Notes under the pieces: model-generated
Seen by the model: the letters and a program-made list of their open reading frames with translations, nothing else
The model's database searches: none
Told to the model about the DNA's origin: nothing
DNA from: Apostichopus japonicus
Lineage: Eukaryota; Echinodermata; Holothuroidea; Aspidochirotida; Stichopodidae
Length of the DNA: 64,000 nt
Reading direction: 5' to 3'
Assembly (NCBI RefSeq): GCF_037975245.1
Contig: NC_092562.1
Span: 23,491,554 to 23,555,553, forward strand
Shown: positions 32,746-44,200 of the stretch, in pieces
Numbering within the stretch: the stretch's first letter is position 1
Layout of the letters: the number at the start of each line of letters is the position of its first letter
Translations under genes and position numbers: made by a program

Positions 32746-33558
32746 AGTCTTGTGCTTATAATGACATAGTGTAATTGTACATCAAAATATTGTTTCAGTT
32801 TATTTTATCAGTGCAAATTCTAATGAATCAGCAGAAGTCTAGTGTCAGGAAGGAATCGAAACCTCAATGAATTTTCCTTGCAGGTTCTTGGGTTTTTTTT
32901 TTTTTTTTTTGCTCTCGTTTCGTTGTTTCACACAAACACAGTAGACTGGAAAGCTATAAAATAGTGAATGCCCGTTCTGTATTTCCGCATTTTGAGACAC
33001 GGGATTTCAATAGAAATCGATGGTATAGTACAAAAGCTTACAATATATGTGACGAAAAATAATATAGAAACGAAATAAAACAAAGTAAGTATAGATATAA
33101 TCTAAGAAGGAGGGTTTGATTTCAAAAACCAAACCAAAAAGATAATTACCGCAAAACACGCCAAAAACCGACGAAGAAAAACAAAGCAAAAAAAATAATA
33201 ATCAATACCAATTGATGATAATTACAGCAAAAAGGCAATGGAAACCATCAGCAAGTCAAAATAGCAACTTCAATACTTATAACAATCAATGCCAAATTTC
33301 CAAATTAGGTTGGGTGGTTCGGGAGGTGCATAAATGAAAGGAGACCCAAATATAGTTGGTAACTTCCCCAGAAACACCAGGCAGTACAGGCAGAGATGTA
33401 TACACGTTTTTTTAGGTTAATTCGATTATATTCTCCACCTAATTTTCCAAGCACATCTCTTCAACAAATTATAGCGATCACAGTACAAAATCAAAGAAAA
33501 AACGTAATGAAGGATAAGTAATACAAACAGACTAATTCATTCGCTGTTTGTACGCATT

Positions 33559-33634
33559 GCGTCAATACAGCAAAACGAACGCACTGCGTCAATAACGCAA
33601 AACGAACGCACTACGTCAATAACGTAAACGAACA
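33559..33634. repeat. 27-bp tandem repeat
   Basis: GCGTCAATAACGCAAAACGA units start at 33559, 33586 and 33613, spaced exactly 27 bp. CpG-rich. Confidence 0.85.
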
Positions 33635-34400
33635 TCCTTTAACCTAGAATACGGTAACACAGGCTAGTACATAAGAATATATCCTCTACTAATATGAAGA
33701 CTAGTTTCTAGAAGTTATACGATGATCTGTAAATGGGATGTGTGTAAAGTTACACCAGCCTAGCCCTCAGATATGTTTCGTTAATTAAAGCTTCGATTCC
33801 AGTGAATTCGTCGAAAAGAATAATTGATGCCAGATAATTTCTTAAAGTAACTTGCAAGTTATTCCTATAAGATAAAGAAATGCTTAGAAAACGAGACCTG
33901 TCAAGCTACTGTCACAGTGATAATTTCTATGGGCTTTGTTACGTTAGTTACACAACGTTAACACTCTTAAAATAAGATAGACATTACGATAGTCACGTCA
34001 AATACATTTATCAATTATTTACGTACAGTTAATTTTCAAAGGACTTACGGAAAATAAGTTTTATTGGCTTTAGTAACTCTTTCTGGTGACCCTCGGTTGA
34101 CGTGTGTTCTCTGTGCTTTCTTAAGTTGCTGTACACGTGCTAAATTCTTTCTTATTGTAACGTTGACCAGTGTCCCCGAAAGTCCAGCTACTTGAACTAA
34201 TAAAAATCTTCAACACATATCAAGACAAAAAAATCGGAGAAAAGGTTGATGACTGGTTGATGGCTTATTTATTGATTTATTACGTTGATCTTTGATTCAC
34301 TGGCACATGAATTTACCACAGATTATGGCATTGACAGACTTTACAGATAAGCAGTTAATAGAAATGGTACAGGATAACAGGAACTGTCTGTACACTTAAG

Positions 34401-34553
34401 CAGTAACACAGTTACGCACTTAGGAAGTTACGCAGTTAGGTAGTTACACAGTTACGCACTTACGCATTTACGCACTTACGCAGTTACGCAGTTGCGCACT
34501 TACGCAGTTACGCACTTACGCACTTACGCAGTTACGCACTTACGCAGTTACAC
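34401..34553. repeat. 8-bp minisatellite TTACGCAG/TTACGCAC
   Basis: About 19 units of TTACGCAS, with the last base alternating irregularly between G and C and with more decayed units at the left end. CpG in every unit. Confidence 0.9.
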
Positions 34554-36069
34554 TAACTCGTGGAGGCATACAAGATATTTTATTGGGACGTACTCAACAA
34601 CCGGCTTAAAGACTTAACCAGTTTATATTACTAAATAAAATATCTCTTTTCGAGATCACAACCGAACCAGTACGTGGGTAAATGTATTTACAGATGCAGG
34701 ATAATACTAGCGTTTGTTGACACTAGTCGTTCTCACTACTTGTTTTGCTTAAGAAAACACAACAGATATATATAAAACAAACGCCCACGTGAAACACACG
34801 GTATAGCGTTTGTGAGCCTCCTAGTGAAGTCGAAATTACAATTATCGACCCCCCTATAGAATGTGACAACAAATATGACGTCCTAAAAATACACCCTAGT
34901 TTCTTGCTACTTCAATGCACTTAGCGCAACGATAATTTTCTTACAATTCCCTAGGTGTACGAAAAATAACCCCCGTCACCCCAAAGATACCCGATTTAAT
35001 CTTTTCTAAGACAAACAATTAAACCTAGAAGTCATGCCAAGCACATAATCGTGTGATAGAACAAAAATATACCAGTGAAGTGCATGGTAGCAACTTACAG
35101 AAAATAGGCGTTCTCTCGGTTCTCTCTCTGTCAGAGGCCAATCTCGGAATACCTCGTGAGCGTGGTGAGCTCAAACTAATAAAACAATCTGCGCTACCAC
35201 TAACATGGGAAACATCTCAAAATTCGGGTGCTGATTCAGCAAAGTTTACAAACAAAACAGGGGTACGATTTTCATTGGCTGTCCCCACCTGCAGCTCGCA
35301 AAAGCTCTACACATGTTTTGGGAGAGAGGCAATCGACGGGTAGAACCGAGGGAACGCTCATTCTACAACGATAATATTATAATAACAATTTACTTAAAGG
35401 GATATATTTCCGTTACACTATGTTATACATGTGTAAAAGGAACGAAAAATTTTCTCTTATGAGACAAATAACTTGATTGGTTGTGCCTCTTTCATCACGC
35501 GAGCTGTCGTGATAGAAAACAAACGCCTCTGTGATTGGCTATTTTACTGAGACAGCTGTACTACTATTATGGACTCTATCTGTGGACTTCCGCTGTATTT
35601 GAGAGAAAATGCAAAACATTTATTTATACAAGCGCCGAATTGTTTGCAACATGCAAGTAAAGCTACCAGCGGGGTAACAACACCACCTGACAACACAGGG
35701 TGAATTTATGTTACAGTATATAGACAATAGTGGTGACATTAAATTAGGTCTCAAAGTGTTGAAGATTGAATTGCACGCTAATAGCAGAGGGTACATGTCG
35801 TATTACAGCTTCTATTACATTTGTATAGCCTACTGAAATGATATACACTGTGGTAAACGTAATTGCTACACAAAAGGAGAAGCAGTTCAGATTGTGTGTG
35901 CACAGTAATGTTTCTACTTTATGATGCAAACACTTAATATAACGGAATTCCTAACGTTAACAAAAGTACTTATAAAATCCCTGTAAAGTCAGAATGCGAC
36001 GGTTGTATACTTCAGCCCTAGTTGGCAGTCCTCTCAGAGTTTAAATCCGAAGTTTTCTCTTATATTGCT
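34554..36069. other. Intergenic, no gene recognised
   Basis: A + strand frame of 96 codons at 35053-35343 has no recognisable domain and is probably chance. Nothing else is supported. Confidence 0.5.
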
Positions 36070-36077
36070 GTTGTCGG

Positions 36078-36230
36078 CAGTGGCGTCACCAGACTTTTCA
36101 GTCTGGGGGGGGGCACAGGGGGGCACCAGCATTTGATGGGGGGCACTTAGGTGGATACGGATCGCAGTCCTGGGGAGGGGTCTAAGGGGAGGGGGCCTCC
36201 CCCTTTGGAAAATTTTCGCATACGGAGGAT
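36078..36230. mobile_element. One end of a hAT-like repeat (partial)
   Basis: CAGTGGCGTCACCAGACTTT followed by AGTCTGGGGG. The same terminus, inverted, closes the element at 40682-40902 (CTGGTTACACCATTG). No matching second end or target duplication was found, so the right boundary is approximate. Confidence 0.4.
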
Positions 36231-36644
36231 GGGCTGGATGCAAAATGGTGCCACATTTGATGCTAAATTCGTTCTGAAGGTACCTCCAGAAATTGCTATT
36301 TTTGAGGTAATGATTTTAACAAAGCGCAGAATTTTGCAGAGGATATGAACCACATGCTGTCGATATTATGCCTAACCCTATCAATAGAACCTGCACTTGT
36401 TGAATTAATGTGTGCATGACCCCCGACTCCTTTCTTGTCCTTCTCGTTTTCTCCCATTATCTATTAAGATGTAACAGGTTCCAGCATCGTTATTGTCTCT
36501 TATTAGGGATCTCACCATGCAATCCAAAGTTTGATCACACATCGAGTATGGCTAAGTATGCAGGTGTGAACATTCGCCATTTGTTCCTACAAGCATCTGA
36601 CCTCAAATGACCTCTGCATCCCCTACACAACAGGGTTAATATAT

Positions 36645-36833
36645 GGGTGTAGGCGGTTTTACACTATCTAACGCAACGTGGTCGCCAAGAACCTGAAGTA
36701 TTTTTAAGGGAGGGCCCGAGGAACATGAACTTATACCATGCTCCTCATGGTGAAACATAATTGCACCTATTAGGTGAATTGAGTGTACTGTTAATAGTAG
36801 GAAAGACTAGCGTAGGTTCTTATGACCAACTAG
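36645..36833 (-). repeat. Penelope-type repeat, copy 1 (3' on the - strand)
   Basis: 189 bp, from GGGTGTAGGCGG to GACCAACTAG. Followed at 36834 by the hammerhead core. Confidence 0.85.
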
Positions 36834-36883
36834 ACCGGTTTCTGCTCTCAAACTTTATAGGAGGAGCTTCATCAGTAGTAGCC
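36824..36883 (-). ncRNA. Hammerhead ribozyme motif in the Penelope-like element
   Basis: On the - strand the core CTGATGA (36875-36869) is followed by a stem II hairpin (GCTC/GAGC pairs, with an A-A mismatch at its base) and then GAAA (36842-36839). Next is the self-complementary ACCGGT and GTC (C at 36833), the usual cleavage triplet. Stem I can form between CTA at 36878-36876 plus its neighbours and TAGT after the cleavage site (four pairs). Known Penelope-like elements carry hammerheads with a minimal stem III that act as dimers, and the palindromic ACCGGT fits that. The stem II mismatch may weaken activity. Confidence 0.68.
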
Positions 36884-36958
36884 TTTGAATATTTTATATT
36901 CGGCCTGGGCGTCTCGTTCTCAAAATGCATCTATTTCTGTGCACGAGTTTTTATGGAC

Positions 36959-37153
36959 TCATAGTGCAACTATAAGAGCATCTAAAAAAGCTTCGTGTAA
37001 ACCTTGAGAGTTAGCTGATGCTTCGTTAGTACGAAACCTTGAGTTAACAAGTAAATCTTTGAGATTTTGGGCCCTTTTGTAGGCTAGAATCGGTTCTTTT
37101 GGAAACAATTTGGATAATTCCGCGTGTTGCGAGATTAAGTGCCAATGTTTCAA
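36959..37153 (-). pseudogene. Penelope-like RT C-terminal fragment
   Basis: Open for about 60 codons with HWHLISQHAELSKLFPKEP and AYKRAQNLKDLLVNSRF. No YADD-type RT motif is present, and the GIY-YIG domain is lost after a probable frameshift near its end. Confidence 0.68.
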
Positions 37154-37227
37154 AAGTGTTTTTTTTTTTCAAATGCGTTTTGTAAACCTTTTTGCTTTTT
37201 TTTGTTTTGTATGATGAAATGGAATGG

Positions 37228-37416
37228 GGGTGTAGGCGGTTTTACACTATCTAACGCAACGTGGTCGCCAAGAACCTGAAGTATTTTTAAGGGAGGGCCC
37301 GAGGAACATGAACTTATAGCATGCTCCTCATGGTGAAACATAATTGCACCTATTAGGTAAATTGAGTGTACTGTTAATAGTAGGAAAGACTAGCGTAGGT
37401 TCTTATGACCAACTAG
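37228..37416 (-). repeat. Penelope-type repeat, copy 2 (5' on the - strand)
   Basis: 189 bp, nearly identical to copy 1. Identity stops after GACCAACTAG at 37416, which corresponds to the predicted ribozyme cleavage point of copy 1. Confidence 0.85.
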
Positions 37417-38135
37417 TGTTGTGATGGCGCGGGTTACGACTTCGATACCCGACGGTAAAGGATAAACTTTTTCATTTTTTCGCAGCTCATTTGAAGAAAA
37501 TACGAATTACTGTGTTTCTTTGTCCTTATGAAAAACCAACTCAGATGATGGTCTTATGTAAGGTGGCTGTTGTAACTCGTATAATAGCTGCTTGAATCCA
37601 CTTCCTTACAGCGACTGCGACTTTCGCTGCAATTAGCAAATTGTAGCACCCAGTTGTTTGTGGTGTGGTACGGTACAGTTCACCTAACCATGGAGCTATA
37701 TATAAACAGACCTAACTTAGGAACAGTACTTCGGTTCCGTAATGGGTATGATCAAGTCGTATGTTAAGTAATTACCTGAAAACAAGTAGACGCGCAATGG
37801 TAACAGTCAAATACAATTCGAAAGGATTGAATTACTGAAAGATTTGTAACGAGATTATACTGGACCAGTGACTGGTAGAATATTATGAAGCTTTGCAGAC
37901 CTAGCATAGGCTAACTTTTGACGTTTGTCTAACCCTGTTCGAAACTAGGCCTATGCTACTTAGCCTACAGCAGGCATACTGTCAGCCATAGCGGGAAGTA
38001 TTGTGAAGAAGCCTATATCCTAGTCGTATGGTTCCATTCACGGAAGTAGCCCGGACAATTCAATAAGATTACTAGTAGCTATCCAAGTCTAAGCCTTGCT
38101 AATTGTAACAAAGATAAGGCCATTTTACATTACAG

Positions 38136-38153
38136 GAGAAGCAACTTACCAAA
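38136..38153 (+). promoter_or_regulatory. 5' UTR end and start context of the Tie-headed gene
   Basis: A good acceptor (TTTTACATTACAG, ending 38135) precedes 18 untranslated bases and the start ACCAAAATG, with A at -3. The 5' UTR therefore probably continues in an upstream exon, and the promoter is not identified. Confidence 0.5.
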
Positions 38154-38250
38154 ATGTTCCACGGGACACCTCTCGGATTCACTCTGATCTGTTTCATGTT
38201 AGTATCGGTACACTATTCTGGAGCTCAAACTGGAACATGCGGACGAAAAG
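38154..38250 (+). CDS. Tie-like gene exon 1: signal peptide
   Basis: ATG followed by a hydrophobic run (FTLICFMLVSV) and a small-residue site (SGAQ) typical of signal cleavage, then TGTCGRK. Donor AAAG|GTAAGT, phase 1. Starts at the first ATG after the acceptor; no better start is seen. Confidence 0.85.
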
Positions 38251-41200
38251 GTAAGTGCTACTGCTGAAAGTGAGAGTAGGCTGTGTGAAAGGAGATAGAA
38301 AGACCTATATAGCTTAGGTTATGCCCCCCCCCCCCCCCCCGCCACGGATAAGTTAGTGAGTGGATACTAACTTAGGGCAGGCTGACTAATGTAGAAAGGC
38401 CCGAACTACATAACTTCATTAGCCTATTCTTATGGCCTATTTGCCTCAGTAGATTCATTCCCCCTTCCATCCCTGTAGCCGTAGGCTACTGCCATTTAAG
38501 CTATAGCCTATAGCAGAAAATGTTTCCATGGGGAATAGTGTTCGACCGATTATATGATAATCGGTTTAACAGATTACTGATTAGTTCCTGTGACAATTGG
38601 CCGATGCCAATTACCAATTACTGATTATTTCATTATATTTGTGGAACTGGCCTAAAGAATGATTTGGTGTTATGCATGATTACCAACTTCTAGGCCAATA
38701 CAATCAAAGATGTAAATTGTACGACTTAACGTTTCACAGTAAAGATTAATGGAGCAAGTAAAGAACACTGTAATACATGCATTGGGCGCTGTACGTTTAA
38801 AACGAGGAGTCGCAATATTGCAATCCCGCCACAACACAGGTAATTACAGTGCTGTACAGGCTACAGAAGAGGAAAAATAGTAGCCATTGGCTATGGAATG
38901 AAAAAAAAAGAAGAATGGACAGCTTTTACAACTGGTATTATAACCATTATCAGTGTTGCAAGGTAAATAAAGTTAAAAGTATATCGCACAGAAATAAAAT
39001 ATTCGTTATTTCGATAGCTGATATCGAAAGTTCGAAATATATAATCTGATATGAAAATAATGTGTAAAAGTAAGTTGACCTGACGTTTCGATTCTAGCAG
39101 GATCGAAACAATTGAAAAATTATCACAGTAGCTTAGGTATAGGAACTAGAGTGTAGACTCTTCAGGCAAATTTTCACTGGTAGTCCAATAGTCTGATGAT
39201 GATGATCAAATGTCTGTTCGTACAACCAAAATCAGCTATGCATGGATGCACATCAAACTCAGATTGCATGTAAAATATGCCCAAATTTTAAAATTATGAA
39301 TTGCACATGTCACCCCCAAAGCTGGTGTTTTGATCACCAACCTTCTAGGTTTTGGACCAAATTTGCTGTTCAGACAACCAAAAGACCTAATTGTTCAAGG
39401 GACTACAGAAAAAAACCTTTAAAATTTGGCAGCTGATCCTTTGGAGAGAATTTGCCATAACAGGCCATGTGTACAATTAAAAACAGATCCCATGAAAATT
39501 CCATACAGTACGTAGGTCAACCAAAAAGCTACAAAGTTTTAAAAATTTCTTTTGCATTCTTAATCGTGCAACCAATTGTTACTAAACAAATGAAAGTTGT
39601 CAGTACAACCCATGTGAGGTGTTGATCACCTACCGATTCCAGTGATATTTCAGTGGGGCAAGACTTACAGTAATTAACAGCAAAAGGTTACTAGCCTTAG
39701 TCTTAATAGATCTATCTTAGTATACTGTTATCTACAACAAGAATTGCAAACATTTTGAGGGGTTTCTTTGTCTGGGCACAGTCACAAGAAGCATTAACTT
39801 TAATATCTGGTTGACAGTATGCCTATGTACAGTACTCTGTTCAACTTCCTGTGGATGGCGTTAACTTATCCGTAATTGATGGGAATTATCAAATTAATAC
39901 CAGCCAATTGCGTTTCAAGTTAAATATTATCATATCATTTTGATTTCTGTCATCGCTATAAGAGCCCTCCCCCCCCAAAAAAAAACCCCTCCTTTTTGTC
40001 ACAAACACTACCCAATGCGATAACCCTGCTACCATGCTTGTAATTTATCATGTGTATGTTAATAACTTTCTTCCATTGTAATGTCTACAATCCAAAGTTA
40101 ATTGATATTGTTACTTGGAAGCTGCAGCATGATGTACTATAATTTCAACATCTCATGTGTGAACTGACACAGACTGATCGGTCATTAGAATAGGCCTAAT
40201 GGAAATATTGTTTCCAAGAGTCCAATGACTACAGATTTTAGCCGATCAATGCTAATAAAATTGATGGACTATGGTGCTGGACAGACAGTTTTGTAGTGGC
40301 TGAATGATTGAAGCCTAAGTCAATGAAACTGATGGGTACATATACAAAATCAGTTGAATCATAATCATAGTATATAAATCATAGACAACTGTACTGTTGT
40401 AAGAATAGTCCAGACCAAAATGAGAACTACAGACAAAATAATTGAAAGGACAAAAAACTGAACCCAATAATCAAAGTCCCATTGCTACAATACAGCATTT
40501 TTATTTTTAAGGTTATCTGAATTCAAGTTGAGTTTGCAATAAAAATGTTTAATGATTAGGAAGTACCCTGTAGGCTATTGTAGCTAAAGTGTGACTGATA
40601 AATTAATGTACTGTAATCAGTATGAGAATAGAGCACACATGGTTATCAGAGTATAGCACTTGACTTTCGTTCAAGCTAGTGCATAGCCAGGGGGTCAGCG
40701 ATGGGGGCGGTCACCTTCCCCCCTCCCCAAATGAGAGAAGAGAAAAATGGGTACCATGAGCTGGAGAATATGGAGAACAATATAGAGAGATATCACACAA
40801 AGTTTCAGAAGTGTGGAAATTGCTCCCCCCACCCAGACTCTTTCCCCGCAGCCCGCCCAACCCCCCCCCCCCAGATTGAAAAGTCTGGTTACACCATTGT
40901 TTAAATCATTTATTAAAGTAGAATTTTGCAAGCTTATTGTACATACAGCATGACAAATTTACAAGCTAAGCATTATATTCAGTATACATGGAAGAAAAAG
41001 TCTGGGTGAACTTTGCAAGGTCTGTCTAAGAAAATTCTGTGTTAAGAGGAACCTGAATATAGAAATATCTGCTAATTTCATCATTATGATATTGTTATTT
41101 TTTCAGATAAGGTTAAGATGACTGTGATGTCATTCAAATCAAAAGATGCTGGAAATTTTTCTACTCAGCCGTTTCCTCACTTTGAGTGTTATCTTGGAGC

Positions 41201-44200
41201 AGGAGATGATGATGCAAAAGTGACTTCAATTAGAGCTTATAACACAAGAAATAATGGTGGTCATCCTTTCCCCATAGTGAGTGGTACCATGATCCCAGAC
41301 CTTCCTGTAAACACAGCTGGATATTCTGTTCCCATTAGCAGTACTGTCAACAATGCATTTGGTGTTTTCAATTGTACAGCAACGAAGGATGATAGAGAGG
41401 ATACTACCATCATGACTATCTTCCTGCATGCTGATGGTGAGTTTAATAAATTTTAGCTCAAATATACAAAATCTGTTCAAAAATTGACTGTGTTTTTGTA
41501 ACAATGAATTTGTTTCTATCTTCTGTATGTAAGTGTATACCCTACAATAATTATATACAGTACAACCTGTTAAAACAGTTAAGTCTAAAACACCACAGAA
41601 TGATCACACTCATAGTATCATAGCTAATTGATGGAGTGCAGAAGCAATGCATTGATGGAATCAGTGAAAAAGTGTGGGTCAAAATTATTTTTCATAGAGT
41701 AGCAGTGAACTAAAGAAGGTATAAACTATAGAGAAATATGGAAATCCCTTATGCAAGGGCAATATAGCCAACTTTTTTTAAATACTGTATGTGACCGCCC
41801 ACCAGCACAGTATGTTTGAGAGGGCTGTCCAGACATTATCTGGAAGTCTTGCTAATTAGCACTGTGCATTGTCTGCCAATACAATATCCCCCATCCAAGG
41901 TCGACCATCTTAGTACAGGTATACAGAAATGCTACTAAAAATGTAATGGTTTATAACGGAAACAGTCTGAAGGAATAAAACTAATCGAACGCTCAGTTGA
42001 GAATATAGCCTAGCTACTATTGCAGATGACAAAGCCTGGAGAAACAAAAACAAACAGCCCAATGAAATGTATTAAGTACTGTAGCTGAAATACAGAAACA
42101 AATGAAACATGAATATCTCAAAACTATGCATTATTCATCAAAAATCACTCTCCCTACAGCCTGATCACACATGCAAGACCTCTACTGTGTATTTGCGATT
42201 TCATATGCTATTAAGCACATCGACTGCTGAGTTGCCCTTGGTCAATTCTTCATATGCATATACTTACCAGCAGTAGGCCAATGCTGTAAACTACATCAGT
42301 CCTTTATATATACATGGACCTTCATTATAAAATGTACTATATATATGTAATGAAAGTTGCACAAATATAATTTGTAAGTTCAATATTTGTTATATATGTG
42401 CAACTGTTGAAATATACATCATGTAGCAATACAACTACAAGTTTGATGGGCCTAATTCCCAATTCGTCGGAGCCTTCGCGGCTTTCAACTGGGGTTGCCC
42501 AAGTTCAGATGCATGGTCAATGAACTTTGTTAGTAACTTTCTAGTAGTGCGAATTGTGCAGAATTCGTACATTGGTAAACAATTTGCAATGACCACACTG
42601 CATAGATATAATCTATGACAGAGTCTCAGAGAGTTGCCATGGACTCTTTGAAGTCAAATGTAGAACTGTGTCACTTTAAGGTGGTGAAACAAGATAAGTT
42701 TATTAAACAATCATGTAAACATTGTACATTGTGTGTATGACATTTCATTAAGAGGGTATATTATTCATAAACCAGGGAATTGAAGTCTGATAGCCACAGA
42801 AATAGCGGGGGCAGCTATAGAATGCGTTCACAATGGTTTTGAAATATACTTGCAATGTCAACAACAAAAGTTTTGTTTGGAGTAACAAGAGTTTATTATT
42901 TTACATATCAAATTTCACATGTAATACAAATTTTGCTGACACAAGCCTTTTTGCTGACTTTGCTGACACAAACACTTTATCATCCTTCAAACTCACACGT
43001 TTCGGAATTTTTACTTCTATATTTCCTGTACAACTTTATAATCACACCTTTAACAATTCAACGCCATAAATGTGCAATCTTGACATTACCCCGGCCATAT
43101 TGAAGAATTTGGATGTCTTTTTAAGTCAATCAACATATCTTTATCCTGCAGATTTCCAATATTGTTATTATTTGTATCTAAATGATCAACGCCGATAGTA
43201 CAATTCGAGGGCCTTTTGAAGAATTTTCACAGGGATGTGGGTTGGATAAAAACAAAATTGCACCAAGTGATAACAGTATCACAGGTGTATAGGCTTAGAC
43301 TGTTGGAGGTGGATTAGGGTGGGGGAAGGTACTTACAGTGATTTTCAAGCTCAAATATACCAGTCAGAAAGAGACAATATTTTGAACACTGTAAACTCAT
43401 TGGACTGGAAAGTGATGGGGGTTATGAGCTGAAAACCTCTGGAAGTCGGAGATTTTTAAGATACAGTAACCCTATCATTACTTTGCATATATTTGCGAGC
43501 ACAAAAAATGAATCTTGAAAAGAGAAAGATAGACTTAGGCTAGTCGTAAAGTTGTGGGGTTCAGAATTAGTTTAACCTCAAGTGTGTGTTTATAGTGTGA
43601 GGAGGCCGGTGGGGGGGGGGGGGTGATTCAAATTTCCTTACTGATTTTGGTAGAGCCTGATTCTTTACAAGGTGGGGTGCTGCCTGCACTGGGTTTATTG
43701 AAGCAGACAATCATGAATGGGGTCTGCCAGGTGGTGAAACTTTATTTTGTTTCACAAGAATCAACTGGAAAAATGGATTTAGGAGGATAAGATTGAAATT
43801 GGTGGAATATCCCCCCTATCACCCTCCTAGCTCCCCCCTACAGTAGCTCCCCCCATGCACCTCTTGCCACATTTAGATGTCCCACCATACAGCAAAAAAA
43901 TCTTAGAAAAGGAATGACTGAAATTTGTTCTTGTCTTTAAGCAAATTATTAAGGTACTGAAACTACCCCTTAACCAACAATCAGTACACAAGCTTGCTGT
44001 ATCACTTCAGGATCTTTTTCTCCATTTCATGCAAGTTCAGCAATTCAACTTTTTATTTGGTCAAGCAATTTTTCCCAGGACGAAAGTGGTCTAAAAAATA
44101 TTTAGCACTCAGCGTATACATGTATGTCATTATACTGTACATCAATCATTTGTGGAGTAGCAACTTATGACAATTTTGATGGAAATAAGTTTTTAGGGAC

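Larger units (their letters stand above)
36645..37416 (-). mobile_element. Truncated Penelope-like retroelement with direct repeats
   Basis: Two 189-bp direct repeats, 36645-36833 and 37228-37416, differ at only two bases that I can see. Between them, on the - strand, a frame at 37153-36959 reads HWHLISQHAELSKLF then AYKRAQNLKDLLV. That is the conserved block between RT and GIY-YIG in Penelope-like proteins. The RT core is absent and the frame ends early, so the copy is dead and 5'-truncated. A hammerhead ribozyme motif spans the junction with the left repeat. The low divergence of the repeats indicates a young insertion. Confidence 0.72.

Noticed and set aside
35053-35343. 96-codon open frame in the intergenic region
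   Set aside because: No domain, no splice signals in phase, no signal peptide; length is within chance for this base composition.
37417-37470. GGGTTACGACTTCGATACCC just beyond the Penelope-like element, resembling a tRNA T-arm
   Set aside because: No acceptor stem or A box is present; it may be part of a SINE cut by the insertion, but this cannot be supported.
39080-39112. Hairpin GTTTCGATTCTAGCAGGATCGAAAC, similar to the GAAAC arm of some hammerheads
   Set aside because: The CTGATGA core is missing on both strands next to it, so no ribozyme is claimed.
43590-43860. G-rich and C-rich tracts facing each other, as in the small MITEs
   Set aside because: No defined inverted termini or flanking duplication were found.
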